Assembly: GCA_016208905.1 (NCBI GenBank)
Contig: JACQXG010000004.1
Location: 1 to 57,580, forward strand
Length of the DNA: 57,580 nt
Direction: 5' to 3'
DNA from: Nitrospirota bacterium
GTDB lineage: Bacteria; Nitrospirota; Thermodesulfovibrionia; UBA6902
The notes beneath the pieces were generated by a model. That model worked only from the letters and a program-made list of their open reading frames with translations. It searched no databases and had not been told where the DNA came from. This document shows, one piece after another, positions 52,986 to 57,580 of this stretch (position 1 is the first letter of the stretch; every line of letters begins with the position of its first letter). The position numbers were made by a program, and so were the translations under genes.

Positions 52986-53127
52986 AAAATAAAACTCACG
53001 CAGTAAACAGTAAATATCCCGAAGTTATAGAAACAATCCCGTCGTTAAATCCGGTATCTCTCAGGGCATTCACATCCTGGCTGAATAAGTTAGTGAAAGT
53101 CTGCGGCAAAAAGTTATTATAGTATTC

Positions 53128-54081
53128 ATGCGGGCCCTTGTATTTAATAAAAAATTAGAATATGTAACTGACTATCCCGTGCCCGAACCAAAAGAGAATG
53201 AGGCTTTAATCAGGATCACTCATGCCGGAATCTGCAATACTGATATTGAGATTACCAGGGGATATATGGATTTTAAGGGCGTACTCGGCCATGAATTTAC
53301 AGGAATAGTTGAGAAGTGCAGCAACAATAAACTGATAGGGAAAAGGGTTGCAGGAGAGATAAATCTCGGATGCGGGAAATGTTTATACTGCCGTAATCAA
53401 ATGCAGAACCACTGTCCCGGCCGATCCGTTCTCGGTATATTGAATAAGGACGGAGTTTTTGCAGATTATATTACACTGCCTGTCGGTAATCTGCATGAGA
53501 TACCAAAATCCATTTCAGAAGAAGAAGCAGTTTTTATAGAGCCTCTGGCTGCTGCATATGAAATAATTAAGCAGATCAATATTTCATCTTCGGATAAAGT
53601 CTGTGTATTGGGAGACGGGAAACTGGGCCTTCTTGTCTCGCAGGCGCTTGCGACAACCGGAAGTAAGCTCACTGCAGTAGGCAAGCACCGTGAAAAGCTT
53701 TCCATCCTTGATAAGACAGGCATTAAAACTATATTGAAAGCGAAATTCAGGGAGAGAGATTTTGATATGGTTGTTGACTGTACAGGTTCTCCTTCGGGAA
53801 TCAAAACAGCCCTTAAGATCGTGAGGCCTGGAGGGAAAATTGTTCTTAAGACAACAATAGCTGAAAAAAGTCAGATTGATCTGAATCAGTTTGTTATAAA
53901 TGAGATCAGCCTGATAGGCTCCCGATGCGGCCCGTTTCCGGACGCAATAAAGGCAATCAAGTCAGGAAAGATAGATCTTTATCCGCTTATCAGCGATGTA
54001 TTCTCGATTGAGGATGGGAAAAAGGCGTTTAAGCAGGCGGCAAAAAAAAATGCTCTCAAAGTCATTCTGAAGATAAATTAA
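53128..54081 (+). CDS. Zinc alcohol dehydrogenase-like (MDR) oxidoreductase
   Basis: A 317-residue medium-chain dehydrogenase. Catalytic zinc: AGICNTDIEITRG and GHEFTGIVEK; structural zinc: CGKCLYCRNQMQNHC near 84-98. Nucleotide site VCVLGDGKLGLLVSQAL near 156. Shorter than the usual ~345 residues, but the motifs are intact. Sugar or amino-acid dehydrogenase-like; substrate unknown. It lies 142 bases after lpxC and converges with overlap on the HD-GYP gene. Confidence 0.85.
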   Translation: MRALVFNKKLEYVTDYPVPEPKENEALIRITHAGICNTDIEITRGYMDFKGVLGHEFTGIVEKCSNNKLIGKRVAGEINLGCGKCLYCRNQMQNHCPGRSVLGILNKDGVFADYITLPVGNLHEIPKSISEEEAVFIEPLAAAYEIIKQINISSSDKVCVLGDGKLGLLVSQALATTGSKLTAVGKHREKLSILDKTGIKTILKAKFRERDFDMVVDCTGSPSGIKTALKIVRPGGKIVLKTTIAEKSQIDLNQFVINEISLIGSRCGPFPDAIKAIKSGKIDLYPLISDVFSIEDGKKAFKQAAKKNALKVILKIN

Positions 54082-55177
54082 TGTCCCATGTATCTGATTT
54101 TTCAAGTGACTTTAAGAAAGCATCCACAACCCGAGAATCAAATTGCGTACCCTTATATTTATCGAACTCGCTCAAAGCATATTTAATGCCCGGAGCAGGT
54201 CTGTAAGGCCTGTCGGACGTCATTGAATCAAAGGAATCTGCCACATGCAGAATTCTTGCGCCAAGCGGGATTCTCTGGCCCTTTAATTTTTGAGGATAAC
54301 CGTTGCCGTCAAGTTTTTCATGATGGTATTTAATAAAAGGTATTATGTCCCGCAGTTGTTTTATTTCTTTAAGAATATCCGCGCCCTGCTCAGGATGCTT
54401 CTTAACAATGTCAAACTCTTCTTTTGTAAGTGTCCCCGGTTTATCAAGAAGATAGTCGTAAGTTCCTATTTTCCCTATGTCATGAAGCAGTCCTGCGAGT
54501 TTAATATCTTTTATTTCATCTTCGTCAATTAACATTTCCTTTGCTATTTGTTCCGCATATGTCGATACTCTTTCGGAATGCCCCTTTGTCCATGGACTTT
54601 TTGCATCAAGGGCATTGACCATGACGAGTATAAGTTTTAAAAAGAGCTCCTCAAGTTCTTTGTATGACTCACTGATATCTTCAAGCATATTGAGAAAGGC
54701 GTCCCGTCCTTTCTGCGCCCCCGTTTCCCTTGCTTTTAGCTCGTTTATCGAACCGGCGTATATATCAATAAGTTCATTGCTGTTTTTTTCATTTTCTTTT
54801 TGGTCCGTGATATCTAAGACCGAATGGATGGTGCCTATTAAATTATTGTCTTTAAATACAGGCGCTGTATTCATTATGAGATACTTGCCAAGATGAGGCT
54901 CGTAGATTTCTCTTTGCTCATTTCTGCAATTCTTTAGTGTAGCTGTCATTGGGCAATTCTTAATGGGGCTGTTAATATTATGAAACAAATGGTAGCATTT
55001 AGCATTCTGTAACCTGACAGTATTCCCCAGTAAATTTCTCGCGGCATTATTAAACATTACAACATTAAAATCTGTATCTATAATAATTACGGAATAGGGC
55101 AGGGTATCAATAAGCACCTGCCAGTTCTTTGCGTATTCTTCAAGTTTAACGGTATGTTCTATTTTTTTATTAAGCAA
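54062..55177 (-). CDS. PAS / HD-GYP c-di-GMP phosphodiesterase-like protein
   Basis: A 371-residue protein: a PAS domain about 15-130 (VLIDTLPYSVIIIDTDFNVVMFNNAARNLLG, with Cys-rich AKCYHLFHNINSPIKNC) and an HD-GYP domain about 175-350. LAGLLHDIGKIGTYDYLL (HD) and HHEKLDGNGYPQKLKGQRIPLGARILHVADSFDSM (GYP loop) are intact, so it should hydrolyse c-di-GMP. Its start overlaps the upstream PAS fragment by 8 bases, and its 3' end overlaps the converging dehydrogenase gene by 20 bases. Confidence 0.93.
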   Translation of the reverse strand: MLNKKIEHTVKLEEYAKNWQVLIDTLPYSVIIIDTDFNVVMFNNAARNLLGNTVRLQNAKCYHLFHNINSPIKNCPMTATLKNCRNEQREIYEPHLGKYLIMNTAPVFKDNNLIGTIHSVLDITDQKENEKNSNELIDIYAGSINELKARETGAQKGRDAFLNMLEDISESYKELEELFLKLILVMVNALDAKSPWTKGHSERVSTYAEQIAKEMLIDEDEIKDIKLAGLLHDIGKIGTYDYLLDKPGTLTKEEFDIVKKHPEQGADILKEIKQLRDIIPFIKYHHEKLDGNGYPQKLKGQRIPLGARILHVADSFDSMTSDRPYRPAPGIKYALSEFDKYKGTQFDSRVVDAFLKSLEKSDTWDINLSSE

Positions 55178-55472
55178 TGTCGATTTCTTTATTATCAGAC
55201 AGATGTTTATTCAGTCTCTTTATTTCCTTCTTCAGTTCTTTCATTCTTAATTCCCGGCCGATGGCCATAGCATAAAATCTTTCCAGATCATCTACTTTCC
55301 TTCTAAGCTCCTCCTCTGATACTTTTATCCTGTGCCGGGCATTTTTTAGCTCAGTAACATCAGTTGCTATTATAACGGATTTTATAAGATTTTCTTTATC
55401 ATCCTGGATCGTAAGGTGGCTTATATACAGGTAACGTCCTGCCTCTGTTTCCAGTTCGCTTTTAGATAACAC
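55170..55472 (-). pseudogene. PAS-domain remnant plus coiled coil (possibly the truncated front of the HD-GYP protein)
   Basis: A GTG-led 100-residue frame starting mid-PAS: AGRYLYISHLTIQDDKENLIKSVIIATDVTELKNARHRI is the C-terminal half of a PAS/PAC fold, then a coiled coil to the stop, which overlaps the HD-GYP start. In-frame sequence upstream stops at a TAA within ~50 bases, so the first half of the PAS is missing. No ribosome site. It may be a truncated gene whose 3' end gave rise to the HD-GYP unit, or a small expressed protein. Confidence 0.5.
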
Positions 55473-55645
55473 TTCCCGTAATTCATCCTCGCAATATGTA
55501 AATGAGAGGACTTAGCGGGCTGCCTGATATTTCCTTCATTGCAGATATATTTACAAAACCTTTACACACATTAACAGCACATTTACAAAATAACCTGCTA
55601 ACTTTAAATCAGATAGTAAGCATTTAAAGACGGAGGACAGATTTT

Positions 55646-55780
55646 ATGGTCGCATTGGGATTGAGGATAAAAGTATCCCCTGAGAAATCAGAACAGATAA
55701 AAAAGATGCCCGGTAGTTGCGATAGCCTGAGGGTCAGTAATATTACTGCCGATCACGACAGGACCGTGAAGGACAAATAG
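55646..55780 (+). CDS. 44-residue protein, possible truncated monooxygenase-fold remnant
   Basis: ATG 55646 follows GGAGGACAG, and the frame closes at TAG 55778-55780. The product starts MVALGLRIKVSPEKSEQIKK, like the first strand and helix of small antibiotic-biosynthesis-monooxygenase (ABM) proteins, but it ends after 44 residues where ABM domains have ~95. It may be a truncated ABM gene or a chance frame. Confidence 0.35.
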   Translation: MVALGLRIKVSPEKSEQIKKMPGSCDSLRVSNITADHDRTVKDK

Positions 55781-55792
55781 ATTTTATGAGTA

Positions 55793-55821
55793 TTGACAAC
55801 GCAATATTATAGTGATATGAA
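55793..55821 (+). promoter_or_regulatory. Putative sigma-70 promoter of the octaheme nitrite reductase gene
   Basis: TTGACA (55793-55798) and TATGAA (55816-55821) with 17-base spacing, about 140 bases before the start codon. A perfect GGAGGTGA at 55887-55894 further down has no start codon at usual spacing. Confidence 0.5.
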
Positions 55822-55962
55822 GAATGCAAGAGGCGGAAATGGTAAAAACAAAAATATTAAGTGACATCATTAATTAAAACAAAAAAGGAGGTGAGAGACA
55901 TTTTATTAAAACAAGGATGTTAGCTTTTATGCAGGATATTAAAAGGAGGGAGGGTATCTGAA

Positions 55963-57580
55963 ATGACGAAAAAATATTATGTCTTATTTGCAGCGCTGAT
56001 TGCGCTAGTTGTAACAATCGGAATTTATTATTCGAGCGTACATGCACAATACGAAGGCGCAGCCGCCAAGAAAGCAGCGCCGACTGTTCAAAAAGAAAAA
56101 GATGTGAAGGTCCAAGCCTGTTATGACTGCCATGACAATATCGAGGAGTTTCACAAGTCGGGCAAGCATGCAAAGGTCAATTGCGCAAACTGTCATAAGG
56201 AGCTGGACAAGCATTTGAAGGCTGCCGAAAATCAGACTCCGGAAACAAGACCGGTGACAGACACATCATGGGAGGCCTGCGGGGCGTGTCATAAAGAGCA
56301 GTACAACAGCTTTTTAGAGACGGCCTATCACCGGCCTGCGAGAGATGAAAAATCTCAACTTACGAACAGGTCTCCAAACCCGTTCTGGGAAAAGCTGATG
56401 GCAGGACACGGGTTTACAAAAGAGCATAATCTCACAAGAAGCCACAATAAGATGCTCATTGACCATCTTATTGTAGACAGGTCCTACGGCGGACGGTTCC
56501 AGGGGAAGAACGGCTGGGAGTATATGTTCGAAACCGGGAAGGCGTGGGACATTCTGCAGGACAATTATCCTGATGTTGCGGAACACAAGGCCTTTATCCC
56601 GCAGAGCGCGGCCGCGGCAAACCCTGTTTGCCTGCAATGCAAATCCCAGGACCAGATCCTTAAATGGTCCTATATGGGCGACCCTGTCCCGGGCACTACG
56701 TGGTCCAGGACATCAAAAGTCTTCGAGTTTGTAAAAGACCTCAAGCACGGACTCAACTGTATTTACTGCCATGACCCTCACGCTGCAAAACCGAGGATCG
56801 TGCGCGACGGATTGATTCAGGCCCTCACAAGGCCGGCGGCTGATACACTTTGGCACAAAGATCCTAACAGGACCGGCATAAAGGTGTACGATCTGGGCTT
56901 GAGAGGTTTTACGAGGAAGATAGCGCTGCTCGATAAATACGATACAAGGTTGCAATGCGGGCAGTGCCATGTGGAATACAACTGCAATCCTGGGTATGAC
57001 CCGAAGAACCCGGATACATCAAAGTATTCGATAACAATGACGGACCAGAGGACAAACCACTTCCCGTATAAAGACGTTTTCGGGCTGTATGATCACTATG
57101 TCAATCAAGTCGGCTTCCTCGACTTCAAGCATGCCCTGACCGGAGGTTTGTTATGGAAGGCACAGCATCCTGAGTCAGAGGTGTATTATAATTCAAAACA
57201 TGCCAAGGCCGGAGCAGGTTGCAATGACTGTCATACGCCGAAAGTGAAAGACAAAAAGACAGGCAAGGTCTACACGTCTCACTTTGCAGTTACCCCAAGG
57301 GTACAGCTTAAGGAAACTTGTCTCAAGTGTCATCCAAAATGGACAGAAGAACAAGCGAAATACTCTATTGACTCTGTAAAGGCGCACATAAGAGGCAAGA
57401 TGAGAAAGGCCGAGTACTGGCTGACTGTCATAATCGACAAGATAGTTGCGGCAAAGAAAGCAGGAGTAGATGCCGAGATCATTAAACAGGCTCAGGACCA
57501 GCGTCTTAAGGCGCATATCCTGTGGGAATTCTGGACCGCTGAAAACTCAGACGGTTTCCACAATCCACAGATGGCAAGAG
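55963..57580 (+). CDS. Octaheme nitrite reductase (cytochrome c), 3' end beyond the window
   Basis: 539 residues are visible, open at the right edge. A signal peptide about 1-28 (LFAALIALVVTIGIYYSSVHA) marks export. Eight heme motifs: CYDCH 53-57, CANCH 74-78, CGACH 106-110, CLQCK 223-227, CIYCH 266-270, CGQCH 332-336, CNDCH 420-424, CLKCH 453-457. The single CXXCK as heme 4 is the catalytic heme of octaheme nitrite reductases (ONR), which have three extra N-terminal hemes compared with NrfA. HVEYNCNPGY has Tyr339-x-Cys341, the pair cross-linked in Thioalkalivibrio ONR. RTNHFPY holds the catalytic His. Six-electron reduction of nitrite to ammonium in the periplasm is inferred. GGAGGGAGG precedes ATG 55963. 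About 30 C-terminal residues are probably missing. Confidence 0.95.
   Translation, partial: MTKKYYVLFAALIALVVTIGIYYSSVHAQYEGAAAKKAAPTVQKEKDVKVQACYDCHDNIEEFHKSGKHAKVNCANCHKELDKHLKAAENQTPETRPVTDTSWEACGACHKEQYNSFLETAYHRPARDEKSQLTNRSPNPFWEKLMAGHGFTKEHNLTRSHNKMLIDHLIVDRSYGGRFQGKNGWEYMFETGKAWDILQDNYPDVAEHKAFIPQSAAAANPVCLQCKSQDQILKWSYMGDPVPGTTWSRTSKVFEFVKDLKHGLNCIYCHDPHAAKPRIVRDGLIQALTRPAADTLWHKDPNRTGIKVYDLGLRGFTRKIALLDKYDTRLQCGQCHVEYNCNPGYDPKNPDTSKYSITMTDQRTNHFPYKDVFGLYDHYVNQVGFLDFKHALTGGLLWKAQHPESEVYYNSKHAKAGAGCNDCHTPKVKDKKTGKVYTSHFAVTPRVQLKETCLKCHPKWTEEQAKYSIDSVKAHIRGKMRKAEYWLTVIIDKIVAAKKAGVDAEIIKQAQDQRLKAHILWEFWTAENSDGFHNPQMAR

Noticed and set aside
55917..55961. A 14-codon leader frame before the nitrite reductase gene.
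   Set aside because: The only good ribosome site (55887-55894) is too far from its ATG; no sign of an attenuator hairpin.

Overview
The window looks like one contig of a Gram-negative, anaerobic or microaerophilic bacterium. LpxC, a type II secretion secretin and several lipoproteins show an outer membrane. A selenocysteine formate dehydrogenase joined to NuoE/NuoF-like subunits, an octaheme nitrite reductase, PPDK and heme-bearing sensors point to anaerobic respiration. The overall look (moderate GC, AT-rich spacers, two-CW, DUF116, DUF1858 and PocR proteins, dispersed TGTCATTTCGA palindromes) fits a Nitrospirota or deltaproteobacterial-type lineage. I favour Nitrospirota (Thermodesulfovibrionia-like), but this is inference and not shown by any marker gene.

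Layout. 1-6.5 kb: tail of a secreted protein, an adenine-deaminase-type enzyme, a small acidic protein overlapping greB, an O-methyltransferase, a pirin, an ArsR-family regulator with its own operator driving a polyferredoxin membrane protein, and a TPR protein. 6.5-16.5 kb: ppdK with a terminator, a PhnD-like binding protein plus a heme-c/HAMP/PAS/GGDEF/EAL sensor, and glyQ-glyS. 16.6-20.1 kb: a compact redox and regulatory cluster made of nfu, a COX1-like mini membrane protein, a DUF1858 protein, a 42-aa zinc-ribbon-like protein, a PilZ/zinc-ribbon/sigma-54 activator, and a 60-aa protein behind a sigma-54 promoter. Two identical-half-site CRP/FNR-type palindromes sit at class II activator positions here. 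20.5-28 kb: cell-wall amidase, EcfT-like protein, D-aminoacylase, AI-2E transporter family protein, then several small Cys-rich or sensory proteins. 28-33 kb: a complete Liv branched-chain amino acid ABC transporter. 33-38.7 kb: a UDP-glucuronate decarboxylase-like gene and the fdhA-nuoE-nuoF formate dehydrogenase operon. 38.7-42 kb: a four-repeat protein with a small membrane partner, purN, an AT-rich methyltransferase, and DUF948/YtxH proteins. 42-50.5 kb: sppA, gspF, gspE, gspD, gspC and an MtnP-family phosphorylase. 50.5-57.6 kb: tldD, lpxC, a zinc alcohol dehydrogenase-like protein, an HD-GYP protein behind a PAS remnant, and an octaheme nitrite reductase that runs off the right edge.

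How the genes work together. Formate oxidation by FdhA with the NuoE/NuoF-like subunits would exchange electrons with NAD(H). The octaheme cytochrome would be a periplasmic sink reducing nitrite to ammonium. Two c-di-GMP enzymes, one with a periplasmic heme-c site, plus the PilZ-containing sigma-54 activator suggest redox and second-messenger control of surface or respiratory functions. The most unusual items are the secretin carrying a subtilase-prodomain-like module and a SPOR domain, the paired FNR-like boxes with the sigma-54 promoter in the 16.7-20 kb cluster, and a palindromic mobile repeat in the fdhA-nuoE junction whose 15-bp duplication preserved both the stop codon and the start codon.
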